Of a DNA stretch of 9,970 nucleotides, positions 1 to 7,022 are shown piece after piece; the stretch's first letter is position 1; the number at the start of each line of letters is the position of its first letter. Origin of the DNA: an uncultured Bacillota bacterium. GTDB taxonomy: Bacteria > Bacillota > Clostridia > Oscillospirales > Oscillospiraceae. Location of the stretch: assembly GCA_937890735.1 (NCBI GenBank), contig CALACZ010000069.1:1-9970 (forward strand), given 5' to 3'. Under the pieces are notes generated by a model. It did not search any database, was not told where the DNA came from, and worked only from the letters and a program-made list of their open reading frames with translations. The position numbers and the translations under genes are program-made.

Positions 1-131
1 ATCCCTTCAGTCGCCTTCGGCGACAGCTTCCCTTGGTCACCAAGGGAAGCCTTTGTGTTGTGCAAGCGCGGCGGCGCGGTCGAAACCTGTGGCAGCGGGC
101 GGGGCAAGCCCCGCCCCTACATTACGACGAA
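1..131. repeat. Composite interspersed repeat, left copy (R1 hairpins + R2 hairpin)
   Basis: Two parts are visible. R1 (about 1-54) has a short hairpin (gtcgcc 10-15 / ggcgac 19-24) followed by a perfect inverted repeat (26-37 / 39-50) that gives a cttccc...gggaag stem. R2 (94-131) has a 9-bp stem (97-105 / 108-116, loop aa) followed by ctac-ttacgacgaa. R2 recurs at 8547-8584 with 37 of 38 bases identical, and R1-like units recur at 8341-8397, 8451-8497 and 8616-8664. R1 and R2 come in the same order in both places. The window begins inside this element, so its left end is not seen. It carries no coding potential and looks like a non-autonomous palindromic (REP/MITE-like) intergenic repeat. 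Confidence 0.8.
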
Positions 132-162
132 GCCTATCAGCCGATAAAAAGGAGAAACCATT

Positions 163-765
163 ATGAAGATCATCACGCTGGTGCTTGGACCTTTGGAGAC
201 GAACTGCTATCTTGTCTCGGATGAAAAGAGCGGGCTGTGCGCCGTCATTGACCCCGCGACGCGGAGCGCGAAAATTTTGGAGACCGCGCAGGCGCAAGGC
301 TGGCGCGTGGGGTGCATTTTGCTCACGCACGCGCATTTTGACCACACGGGCGCACTGAAGTCTCTGCACGCGGCGCTGCCGGACGTGCCCATTTACGTCC
401 ACGCGCTGGATGCTGACAACAACACGAACATGAGTAACGGCAACCTCGTCTACACGAACACCTACGCCGACGGCGACGCCGTTTCGTGCGGCGGTCTGAC
501 GTTCCGTGTGCTGCACACGCCGGGGCATACGCCGGGGTCGGTGTGCCTTGCCTGCGGCGATGCGCTGTTTACCGGCGACACGCTCTTTGCCGGGTCGTAC
601 GGCAGAACGGACTTTATCGGCGGCGACGAGCGCGCCATGCGCGCGTCTCTCGCCCGGCTGGGTCGGCTCGAGGGCGACTATACGGTGCTGCCGGGTCACG
701 GCGAGCGCTCCACGCTGGACGAGGAGCGCCGGACGAATCCGTATTTGCGAGAGGCAATGCGATGA
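163..765 (+). CDS. MBL-fold metallo-hydrolase, glyoxalase II-like
   Basis: A 200-residue metallo-beta-lactamase-fold hydrolase, probably cytoplasmic. The metal-binding motif THAHFDH lies at residues 55-61 (H56, H58, D60, H61). The other expected ligands are H122 in TPGHTPGS, D139 in FTGDTLF and H179 in PGHG, so the dinuclear metal site looks complete. The start LGPLETNCYLV is typical of the small bacterial glyoxalase II-like (YcbL-type) group. Family members hydrolyse thioesters such as S-lactoylglutathione, but the physiological substrate cannot be read from sequence, and Clostridia often lack glutathione. The ATG at 163 is chosen because AGGAG at 150-154 lies at good spacing and the conserved N-terminus begins there. 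The stop overlaps the hemZ start by 4 nt (ATGA), so the two are translationally coupled. This gene next to hemZ is a recurrent pairing in Firmicutes. Confidence 0.93.
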   Translation: MKIITLVLGPLETNCYLVSDEKSGLCAVIDPATRSAKILETAQAQGWRVGCILLTHAHFDHTGALKSLHAALPDVPIYVHALDADNNTNMSNGNLVYTNTYADGDAVSCGGLTFRVLHTPGHTPGSVCLACGDALFTGDTLFAGSYGRTDFIGGDERAMRASLARLGRLEGDYTVLPGHGERSTLDEERRTNPYLREAMR

Positions 766-2222
766 AGCTGTATTTATTGGGACATTCCGAGCGCTATGCC
801 GTAGAGCAGCTGCAAATGCAGCTCTTCCCGGACGACCCGGCGGAGATCTGCGACGAGCCGTTTACCGGCGACGGCATTATCTCGGCGCTCTTCCGCGGCA
901 AGACGTGGGTCACGGCGACTACGCGCATTATCCGCGGCAGGACCGTCATCCGCTCCCGCGCACATATCCGCACGGAAAAGGCGGACGTGCGCGCCACGAG
1001 ACGGCTGCTTCAGCGCAGCTTTTACCGCGCGGCGGCGCAGGCGCGCGATCAGCTCCCGCCCTGGGGCGCGCTGGCGGGCGTGCGCCCGACCAAGCTCGCC
1101 ACGGCGGCGCTTTTGGAGGGGAAGGACGACAAAGCGGTCGATAAAATGCTCCGCAAGGAGTTTTATGTGACCACGCCGCGGCGCAAAATGTGCATCGAGG
1201 CGGCAAATCAGACGCTCGCGGCGATGAAACATCTTGCGCCGCGCGATCTTTCGGTGTATATTGGTATCCCGTTCTGCCCTACGCGCTGCGCGTACTGCTC
1301 GTTCGTGAGCCAGTCGATCGAAAAATTCGGCGACCTGCTCGCGCCGTATCTGGACGTGCTCCTGCGCGAGATCGAATACACCGGCAAAAAGCTCGCCGAG
1401 TCGGGCTGGCACATCCGCACGCTCTACATGGGCGGCGGCACGCCGACCACGCTCTCCAGCCCCCAGATGGCGCGGCTGCTGCAAGCGGTTCAGGACAATT
1501 TCGACCTCTCGCGCTGTCTGGAATTTACTGTGGAGGGCGGACGGCCCGACACGCTGGACGCGGAAAAGCTCGCGGTCATCAAAAATGGCGGCGCGACGCG
1601 CATCTCCATCAATCCGCAGACGATGTCCGACTCCGTGCTGCACACGATCGGCCGCCGCCACACGGCGCAGCAGACCATTGAAGCGTACCAGATGGCGCGC
1701 GCGGCGGGCTTTACGGACATCAACATGGACATCATCGCCGGGCTGCCGTGCGATATGCTGATGTCGTTCACGAACACGATGCAGGAAATTCTCGCGCTTG
1801 ATCCCACGAACATCACGGTGCACACACTGGCGCTCAAAAAGGGCGCGGCGCGCTCGTGGACGCAGGCGCAGCTCCCGGGCTGGGAGATGGTGCGCGATAT
1901 GCTGTCGATCGCGTCGCGCAGCCTGCGCGCGGCGGGCTTTACGCCGTATTATCTCTACCGACAGAAGTACACGACCGGCGGCTTTGAAAATACCGGCTGG
2001 TGTCGGGAGGGCTATCCGGGGCTTTACAACATATATATGATGGAGGAGCTGCACACCATCCTCTCGCTCGGCGGCGGGGGCATGACGAAGGTGCAGCTCG
2101 CGCCGGGGCAGCTCGAGCGCTTCCACAACCCCAAATCCCCGCAGGACTACATCGCGCGCGCGGACGAGCTGCCGCGGCAGAAGGACGAAATTTTTGACCT
2201 GCTCGCGCGCATAAAGGAGTAA
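762..2222 (+). CDS. hemZ: Radical SAM protein HemZ (coproporphyrinogen dehydrogenase-like)
   Basis: A 486-residue radical SAM enzyme. The [4Fe-4S]-binding motif is CPTRCAYCSF with C172, C176 and C179, preceded by SVYIGIPF. The SAM-binding GGGTP is at 224-228, followed by a TVEGGRPDTL segment (256-265) and the HemN-like NPQTMSDSVL...IGRRHT region (284-301). The long N-terminal extension of about 160 residues before the radical SAM core is the HemZ layout, unlike HemN or HemW. The family is annotated as oxygen-independent coproporphyrinogen III dehydrogenase; its real role in anaerobes that lack most haem synthesis is unclear. The start at 762 gives the conserved MKLYLLGH N-terminus and an ATGA overlap with the preceding stop; a reading frame open further upstream overlaps the MBL gene and is not credible. 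The downstream gene starts 2 nt after its TAA, with the next ribosome binding site (AAGGAG 2214-2219) inside its last codons. Confidence 0.92.
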   Translation: MKLYLLGHSERYAVEQLQMQLFPDDPAEICDEPFTGDGIISALFRGKTWVTATTRIIRGRTVIRSRAHIRTEKADVRATRRLLQRSFYRAAAQARDQLPPWGALAGVRPTKLATAALLEGKDDKAVDKMLRKEFYVTTPRRKMCIEAANQTLAAMKHLAPRDLSVYIGIPFCPTRCAYCSFVSQSIEKFGDLLAPYLDVLLREIEYTGKKLAESGWHIRTLYMGGGTPTTLSSPQMARLLQAVQDNFDLSRCLEFTVEGGRPDTLDAEKLAVIKNGGATRISINPQTMSDSVLHTIGRRHTAQQTIEAYQMARAAGFTDINMDIIAGLPCDMLMSFTNTMQEILALDPTNITVHTLALKKGAARSWTQAQLPGWEMVRDMLSIASRSLRAAGFTPYYLYRQKYTTGGFENTGWCREGYPGLYNIYMMEELHTILSLGGGGMTKVQLAPGQLERFHNPKSPQDYIARADELPRQKDEIFDLLARIKE

Positions 2223-2224
2223 CT

Positions 2225-3553
2225 ATGGATACACTGTTTTCCCACGTCACCGTGCTGACGATGGATGCGCGGATGAGCCTGTGGACGGACGCGTTCGTCG
2301 GCGTGACGGACGGCAAAATTTCGTGGCTCGCCAAAAAAGCGCCGGAGGAGCAGCCGCAGCGGATCATCGACGGCAGCGGCATGGTGCTCCTGCCGGGGCT
2401 GGTGAACGCGCATACGCATCTGCCGCTGTCGATCCTGCGCGGCTACGCGGACGACGCGGCGGCGGAGCGCTGGCTGAACGACTATATCCTCCCGCGCGAG
2501 GAAAAGCTCGACGCGCGCTGCGTGAAGGCGGCGACGCTGCTCGGCATCGCGGAGAGCCTGCGCTTTGGCGTGACGAGCGTTTCGGAGATGTATTTTTATT
2601 CCGACGCGCAGGCGGAGGCGTTTGCCGAGAGCGGCATGAAGGCGAATCTCGCACACTCGGCGACGATGTACCTCGGCGATGACTTTGATTTTGAGCGCGA
2701 CCCCGCCTGTCAGGAGCTGGCAGCACTGCACGAAAAATGGCATGGGTACGACCACGGGCGCATTCAGGTCGAGGCAGGCATCGACGCGGTGTACACGTCT
2801 ACCTACCAGCTCTGGGACGCGCTGGCGGAGTACGCCATCAACAACAAGCTCGGCTTGCAGCTCCACCTTTCGGAGACAAAGCAGGCGCAGGACGAGTGCG
2901 AGGAGAAATACGGGCTCACGCCCGCGCAGCTGCTGGACTGCCACCATGTCTTTGACCCCCGCGTCACCGCCGCGCACTGCGTGCATCTGACGCAGGAGGA
3001 TATGCAGCTGCTTGCCAAGCGGCGCGTGTCCGCCGTGCACTGCCCGGTGAGTGAGCTCAAGCTCGCCTCCGGCTGCGCGGACGTGATGGGCATGGTGAAG
3101 GCGGGCATGAACGTCTGCCTCGGCACGGATTCCGCCGCGTCAAACAACAATCTGGACCTTTTTGAAGAGATGAAAGCCTGCGCGCTCATGGCAAAGGGGC
3201 GCACCGGCGACCCCACCGCCGTCCCGGCGGAGGCGGCGCTGATGATGGCGACGGTCTGCGGCGCGCGCGCCCAGGGGCGCGAGGCGGAATGCGGGCAGAT
3301 CGCCGTGGGCATGGACGCGGACCTCATCCTCGTCGATTTCAATCAGCCGCACCTCATCCCGTGCCACAATGTGATTTCCAATCTCGTCTATGCCGCGTCG
3401 GGGCACGATGTGGCGCTGACGATGGTGCGCGGCAAAATTTTGTACGCGGACGGCAAGTTCCCGACCATCGACTTAAACGCCGTCGCGCGCGAGCTGCACG
3501 ACTATGTGATCCCCAAGGTTTTCTCAGATAGCCCGGAGGCGAAGAACGCATGA
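2225..3553 (+). CDS. mtaD: Amidohydrolase, MtaD-type (S-adenosylhomocysteine / 5'-methylthioadenosine deaminase family)
   Basis: A 442-residue metal-dependent amidohydrolase of the SAH/MTA/5'-deoxyadenosine deaminase group. Metal ligands are visible as H63 and H65 (VNAHTH), H214 (LQLHLSET, with catalytic E217), an AHCVHL motif (H251) and D302 in LGTDSAASNNNLDLFEEMK. The NAHTHLPLSILRGYADD segment and the GTDSAASNNNLD signature are those of MtaD. Such enzymes deaminate the adenine of SAH, MTA or 5'-deoxyadenosine to the inosine derivative, feeding salvage of SAM by-products. A link to the adjacent radical SAM enzyme, which releases 5'-deoxyadenosine, is tempting but is inference only. The strong Shine-Dalgarno sequence AAGGAG lies at 2214-2219, only 5 nt from the ATG. 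The stop overlaps the next start by 4 nt (ATGA). The exact substrate cannot be decided from sequence; guanine deaminase and chlorohydrolases are more distant relatives. Confidence 0.88.
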   Translation: MDTLFSHVTVLTMDARMSLWTDAFVGVTDGKISWLAKKAPEEQPQRIIDGSGMVLLPGLVNAHTHLPLSILRGYADDAAAERWLNDYILPREEKLDARCVKAATLLGIAESLRFGVTSVSEMYFYSDAQAEAFAESGMKANLAHSATMYLGDDFDFERDPACQELAALHEKWHGYDHGRIQVEAGIDAVYTSTYQLWDALAEYAINNKLGLQLHLSETKQAQDECEEKYGLTPAQLLDCHHVFDPRVTAAHCVHLTQEDMQLLAKRRVSAVHCPVSELKLASGCADVMGMVKAGMNVCLGTDSAASNNNLDLFEEMKACALMAKGRTGDPTAVPAEAALMMATVCGARAQGREAECGQIAVGMDADLILVDFNQPHLIPCHNVISNLVYAASGHDVALTMVRGKILYADGKFPTIDLNAVARELHDYVIPKVFSDSPEAKNA

Positions 3554-5229
3554 ACGAAAAACCCATCCGCCAGCAGACGTTTTTACAGGGCACGGCGGTG
3601 CTCGCCATGGCGACGGTGCTCGTCAAACTCATGGGCTTCTTATTCAAAGTCCCGCTCAACAACATCATCGGCGACACCGGCTTCGGCTACTTCAACACCG
3701 CCTATGACGTGTATAACGTCCTGCTGATGATCTCCACCACGGGTCTGCCCGTGGCGATGAGCCGCATGATCTCCGAGGCGAAAACGCTGGGCAATTTCGC
3801 CCAGATCCGCCGCATTTACAAAACGTCGCTCGCGGCGTTTCTGACCATCGGCATTCTCGGCACGCTCGGAATGCTCATTTTCTGCAAGTCCCTGTCCATC
3901 ATGGTCACGACGAACGAAAACTCGTGGGCTGCCATTGCGGCGCTCGCGCCGTGCGTGCTGCTCATCTGCCTCGTCTCCGCCTACCGCGGCTTCTTCCAGG
4001 GGCAGAGCGATATGACCCCGACCTCGGTCAGCCAGATCTTTGAGGCGCTCGTGCGGCTCATCGTCGGGCTGGGCCTTGCGTGGCTGGTGATGAAGCTCAC
4101 CGGGCAGGCGTATGTGCAGAAAAACAATATCCCCCTTGCCGCGGGCGAGAGTGTGATGAGCTACGGCGACCTGACGCTTGCCGCCGGCGGCGGCATCCTC
4201 GGCGTGACGGCGGGCAGTTTGGTTTCGGTATTCTATCTGAGCGCGCGTTTCCGCAGGGCAAGCGGCGTGCTGGCGCAGTCCGGCGGCGCGGTCAAGACGG
4301 GCAGGAGCACCATGAAGGAGCTGCTTGCCATCGCCATCCCCATTACGCTGGGCTCGGCGGGCCTTCAGATCATCAACCTGTTTGACACCATGGTGTATAT
4401 GCGCAGGCTCACCGGCGCGCTCGGCTGGACGGACGCGCTGGCGGACTCCGCCAAGGGCGTGTATAACTTCTGCCAGACGGTGTTTGCGCTGCCGTGCTCG
4501 TTCATCCCCACCATCACCATCGCTATTATTCCGGCGATCACCGCCGCTATCACGCGCGCCGACCTCAAGGAGGCGCGGCAGACGGAGGAATCCGCCGTGC
4601 GCACGATGAGCCTCATCGCCATGCCGTGCGCGGCGGGGCTGTTCGTGATGGCAGAGCCGGTCATAAGGCTTCTGTGCAGCAGCTACACCGAGGATAAGAT
4701 CGCGCTGGCAGCGCCGATGATGGCGATCCTGGGCCTCGCGGTCATCTTTAATTCGCTCGTCCTGCTGCTCAACGCCATCATGCAGGCGCACGGCGACGTC
4801 ATCACGCCGGTCGTGAATATGCTGCTCGGCGGCATCGTGAAGATCATCGTGAACTACATTCTCGTCGGCATCCCGGCGCTCGGCATCGTCGGCGCGCCGG
4901 TGGGCACGCTCGTGTGCTATATCTTCATCACCGCGCTCGATGTGCTCGCCATGCGGCGCTCCATCCCCTCGCGCCCTGCGATCTTCAAAAACCTCGTCCG
5001 TCCGCTGGCGGCGTCCGCCATCATGGGCGCGGCGACGTGGGTCGTGTGGCAGGTGCTGGATCGCGTGCTGCCGTCCGCCACGCTCGCGTGCCTCGCGGCG
5101 CTGGCATTCGCGGTCGTTTTGTACGTCGTGCTCGCCGTGTGCCTGCGCTGCGTGACGTATGCCGACTGTATGCTGCTGCCCAAGGGCGAAAAAATCGCGA
5201 AGCTGCTGCATATTCGAGAAAAAAATTAA
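3550..5229 (+). CDS. yabM: MOP-superfamily lipid/polysaccharide flippase, YabM/SpoVB/MurJ-like
   Basis: A 559-residue polytopic membrane protein with about 14 hydrophobic segments. Typical features of the polysaccharide-biosynthesis/MurJ branch are the N-terminal FLQGTAVLAMATVLVKLMGF, the GDTGFGYFNTAYDVYNVLL segment (41-59), TGLPVAMSRMISE (64-76) and the family motif YRGFFQGQSDMTPTSVSQ (145-162) followed by a transmembrane helix. The family flips lipid-linked cell-wall precursors or polysaccharide units across the membrane; SpoVB and YabM of Bacillus are relatives. Placement directly before mazG-(hup)-rqcP-yabP-yabQ-divIC-yabR matches the yabM position of Bacillus, which is why that name is preferred, although SpoVB or MurJ orthology cannot be excluded. 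Length is a little above the usual 520-540. It overlaps the mtaD stop by 4 nt and ends 28 nt before mazG with no terminator between. Confidence 0.88.
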   Translation: MNEKPIRQQTFLQGTAVLAMATVLVKLMGFLFKVPLNNIIGDTGFGYFNTAYDVYNVLLMISTTGLPVAMSRMISEAKTLGNFAQIRRIYKTSLAAFLTIGILGTLGMLIFCKSLSIMVTTNENSWAAIAALAPCVLLICLVSAYRGFFQGQSDMTPTSVSQIFEALVRLIVGLGLAWLVMKLTGQAYVQKNNIPLAAGESVMSYGDLTLAAGGGILGVTAGSLVSVFYLSARFRRASGVLAQSGGAVKTGRSTMKELLAIAIPITLGSAGLQIINLFDTMVYMRRLTGALGWTDALADSAKGVYNFCQTVFALPCSFIPTITIAIIPAITAAITRADLKEARQTEESAVRTMSLIAMPCAAGLFVMAEPVIRLLCSSYTEDKIALAAPMMAILGLAVIFNSLVLLLNAIMQAHGDVITPVVNMLLGGIVKIIVNYILVGIPALGIVGAPVGTLVCYIFITALDVLAMRRSIPSRPAIFKNLVRPLAASAIMGAATWVVWQVLDRVLPSATLACLAALAFAVVLYVVLAVCLRCVTYADCMLLPKGEKIAKLLHIREKN

Positions 5230-5257
5230 ACTTTCCTCTTGCGATTGAGGGCAAATT

Positions 5258-6031
5258 ATGTTAGATTTTACAAGGAAAGCGCGATATGGCTTTGACGATC
5301 TCGTCCGGCTCGTCACGCTGCTGCGCGCCCCGGGCGGCTGCCCTTGGGACGGCGTGCAGACGCACCGATCCATCCGCCGGAACTTTCTGGAGGAGGCGTA
5401 TGAAGCCTGTGAGGGCTTTGACCGCGACGATGCGGCGCTCATGCGTGAGGAGCTGGGCGACGTGCTGCTTCAGGTCGTGTTCCACGCAGACATCGAACGC
5501 GCCGCCGGGCGCTTCACGGTGGACGACGTGTGCGACGGCGTGTGCAAAAAGCTGATCTTCCGCCACCCGGCGCTGTTTTCCGACGAGGAAGCGCCCGACT
5601 GGGAGACGCTCAAGCGCCGCGAAAAGGGGCAAAAGACCACGTCCGAGGCGATGGACGGCGTCGCAAGGTCGCTGCCGGCTCTGTGGCGGGCGGAAAAGCT
5701 CCGCAAAAAAGCCGGAACGCTGCCGGGCGCGGAATCGGACGAGGCGCGTCTGGGCAAACTGGAAGAAGAAGTCTCCGCGCTGCGCCGCGCCGTAACGGAC
5801 GGCGGCGATGTGGAGCAGGCGCTGGGCGGCGTGCTGTTTGCCGCCGTGTGCGCCGGGATGAACAGGAAGGCTGATTCGGAGCGGGCACTGCACCGCGCCT
5901 GCGATGACTTTATCCGCCGCTTTTCGCGGGTAGAGCGCGCGGCGGCGGAGCGGGGGCTGGCGCCGGACGAGCTGCCGCAGGAGGAGCTGCTTCGCCTATG
6001 GGTAGACGAGGGGACACAATGCGGTGAATAA
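5258..6031 (+). CDS. mazG: MazG-family nucleoside triphosphate pyrophosphohydrolase
   Basis: A 257-residue MazG protein that hydrolyses NTPs/dNTPs to the monophosphate and pyrophosphate, a house-cleaning activity. The first domain has the hallmark LRAPGGCPWD (22-31), THRSIRRNFLEEAYE with E45, E46 and E49, and REELGDVLLQVVFHADI with E65 and D68, so its Mg2+ site is intact. The second domain (about 138-225) keeps LWRAEKLRKKAG and a KLEEEVSAL stretch (167-175) but reads EQALGGVLFA at 186-195 where the family has EELGDLLF, so the metal-binding acidic residues are lost. There is no N-terminal tetrapyrrole-methylase domain, unlike Bacillus YabN. The start at 5258 has GAGG at 5247-5250; the AT-rich start and MLDFTRKARYGFDDLV fit the family. 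It sits between the flippase and HU as in many Clostridia. Confidence 0.93.
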   Translation: MLDFTRKARYGFDDLVRLVTLLRAPGGCPWDGVQTHRSIRRNFLEEAYEACEGFDRDDAALMREELGDVLLQVVFHADIERAAGRFTVDDVCDGVCKKLIFRHPALFSDEEAPDWETLKRREKGQKTTSEAMDGVARSLPALWRAEKLRKKAGTLPGAESDEARLGKLEEEVSALRRAVTDGGDVEQALGGVLFAAVCAGMNRKADSERALHRACDDFIRRFSRVERAAAERGLAPDELPQEELLRLWVDEGTQCGE

Positions 6032-6095
6032 ACTTCGGAAATTCGGACGAGCAGGTGTGGATTTCCCAAAACAATACGAAAAGAGGAACAATTTT

Positions 6096-6371
6096 ATGAA
6101 CAAAACTGAACTGATCGCGGAAGTTGCAAAGAAATGCGCCATGTCCAAGAAGGACGCCGAAAAGGCGATCAACGCGACCTTTGACACCATTGCCGACGCT
6201 CTGTGCGCGGACGATAAGGTGCAGCTCGTCGGCTTCGGCGGCTTTGAGACCAAGAAGCGTGAGGCGCGCACCGGTCGTAACCCCCGGACCAAGGAGACCA
6301 TCGAGATCCCGGCGACCACCGTGCCCGTGTTCAAGGCAGGCAAGGCGCTCAAAGACAAGGTGTCCAAGTAA
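6096..6371 (+). CDS. hup: DNA-binding protein HU
   Basis: A 91-residue histone-like nucleoid protein, the standard HU length. It begins MNKTELIAEVAKK, has the helical dimerisation half (residues 1-40), then the LVGFGGFETKKREARTGRNP core (45-63). The RNP tip of the DNA-intercalating beta arm is at 61-63 (P63), and the C-terminus FKAGKALKDKV is canonical. It binds and bends DNA without strict sequence preference as a dimer. AAGAGG at 6081-6086 supports the ATG at 6096. Codon choice is visibly more AAG/CGT-adapted than in neighbours, in keeping with high expression. It lies 64 nt after mazG; I see no clear promoter in that gap, though one would be expected for an abundant protein. A terminator follows 12 nt after the stop. 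Confidence 0.97.
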   Translation: MNKTELIAEVAKKCAMSKKDAEKAINATFDTIADALCADDKVQLVGFGGFETKKREARTGRNPRTKETIEIPATTVPVFKAGKALKDKVSK

Positions 6372-6383
6372 TTTTGCGAATTT

Positions 6384-6414
6384 CCGGCGGGCTTCTTTAT
6401 GCCCGCCGGTTTTT
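6384..6414 (+). terminator. Rho-independent terminator after hup
   Basis: A perfect 9-bp GC-rich stem (ccggcgggc 6384-6392 / gcccgccgg 6401-6409) with an 8-nt loop is followed by five T (6410-6414) and another T-rich run to 6420. It lies 12 nt after the HU stop and 20 nt before the rqcP start, so it should set the HU message apart from the genes beyond; rqcP must rely on read-through or an unrecognised promoter. Confidence 0.92.
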
Positions 6415-6434
6415 GCTTTTTGGAGGAAGCATTT

Positions 6435-6677
6435 ATGCGTTTGGATAAATATCTGAAGGTCTCGCGCATCATCAAGCGCCGGACCGTGGCAAATGACGCC
6501 TGCGACGCCGCGCGCGTGAGCGTCAACGGAAAGCCTGCCAAGGCGTCGTATGACGTAAAGGTCGGCGACATCATCGAGATCCCTTTCGGCGCGCGCACGC
6601 TGAAGGTGGAGGTCTTGCGCGTTGCCGATAACGTCCGCAAGGACGACGCCGTGGGGCTGTACCGCGAGGTGCAATAA
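6435..6677 (+). CDS. rqcP: S4-domain RNA-binding protein RqcP
   Basis: An 80-residue protein made almost entirely of an S4 RNA-binding domain: MRLDKYLKVSRIIKRRTVAN (1-20), then VSVNGKPAKASYDVKVGD (28-45). Bacillus RqcP (formerly YabO, Hsp15-related) binds the stalled 50S subunit with peptidyl-tRNA and helps RqcH add C-terminal alanine tails to nascent chains in ribosome quality control. Length, sequence pattern and position between mazG/hup and yabP all match. The start at 6435 is chosen over an in-frame start at 6399 because GGAGGAA (6422-6428) precedes it and the upstream option lies inside the hup terminator. The stop is 3 nt before the sigma-E-like -35 box of yabP. Confidence 0.94.
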   Translation: MRLDKYLKVSRIIKRRTVANDACDAARVSVNGKPAKASYDVKVGDIIEIPFGARTLKVEVLRVADNVRKDDAVGLYREVQ

Positions 6678-6680
6678 GTG

Positions 6681-6709
6681 GAATATCCCCCCCTCCCGCC
6701 GCATACAAT
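6681..6709 (+). promoter_or_regulatory. Probable sigma-E sporulation promoter for yabPQ
   Basis: A GAATATC box at 6681-6687 is separated by exactly 14 nt (6688-6701) from CATACAAT at 6702-6709. The Bacillus sigma-E consensus is close to KMATATT-N14/15-CATACAHT, so the -10 box matches fully and the -35 box at six of seven positions. Transcription would start near 6715-6718, about 30 nt before the yabP ATG. In Bacillus yabP and yabQ belong to the sigma-E mother-cell regulon, which agrees with this assignment. It is seen by eye, not scored against the genome. Confidence 0.85.
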
Positions 6710-6743
6710 GCTGATATAGGACAGGCGGAAAGGCGGGGGACAC

Positions 6744-7022
6744 ATGGCAAACGAACCAAAAGCGGCGGAGCTGCCGCACCGGCTGACGCTGGACGGGCGC
6801 AGCCGGCTGACCGTGACGGGCGTGCTGGAGGTCGAGAGCTTTGACGAGGAGTCCGTGGCGCTCGTCACGGCGCGCGGCGCGCTGCTCGTCCGCGGGCAGG
6901 GGCTGCATTTGCAGATGCTCTCGCTCGACGGCGGCGAGGTGCGCGTGGACGGGACGGTCGATTCCATTGTGTACGAAGCCGACGCGCCCACGGGCGGCTT
7001 TTTCGCCCGGCTGTTCGGCTGA
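6744..7022 (+). CDS. yabP: Sporulation protein YabP
   Basis: A 92-residue YabP/YqfC-family protein. The family pattern is clear: HRLTLDGRSRLTVTGVLEV (12-30), SFDEESVALVTARGALLVRG (32-51), then LHLQMLSLDGGEVRVDGTVD (54-73) and IVYEA (75-79), a beta-rich repeat of about 80 residues. In Bacillus, YabP is expressed in the mother cell under sigma-E and is needed for normal spore formation; its molecular action is not established. GGAAAGG (6728-6734) is a plausible ribosome binding site about 9 nt from the ATG. A sigma-E-like promoter ends 35 nt upstream. The TGA stop overlaps the yabQ ATG by one nucleotide (TGATG), so the two are coupled. Confidence 0.93.
   Translation: MANEPKAAELPHRLTLDGRSRLTVTGVLEVESFDEESVALVTARGALLVRGQGLHLQMLSLDGGEVRVDGTVDSIVYEADAPTGGFFARLFG

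Noticed and set aside
486..761. Upstream extension of hemZ
   Set aside because: It covers the metal-site-coding end of the MBL gene in another frame; HemZ homology begins at 762, where an ATGA junction is present.
5230..5257. Terminator or promoter between yabM and mazG
   Set aside because: The 28-nt gap has no stem with a T run and no paired promoter boxes; read-through is the simpler view.
3640..5442. 600-codon antisense open frame, and similar ones at 774-2126 and 5910-7427
   Set aside because: They lie opposite genes with clear family motifs, their products are Arg/His/Ala-rich without domains, and long antisense frames are expected at this GC content.
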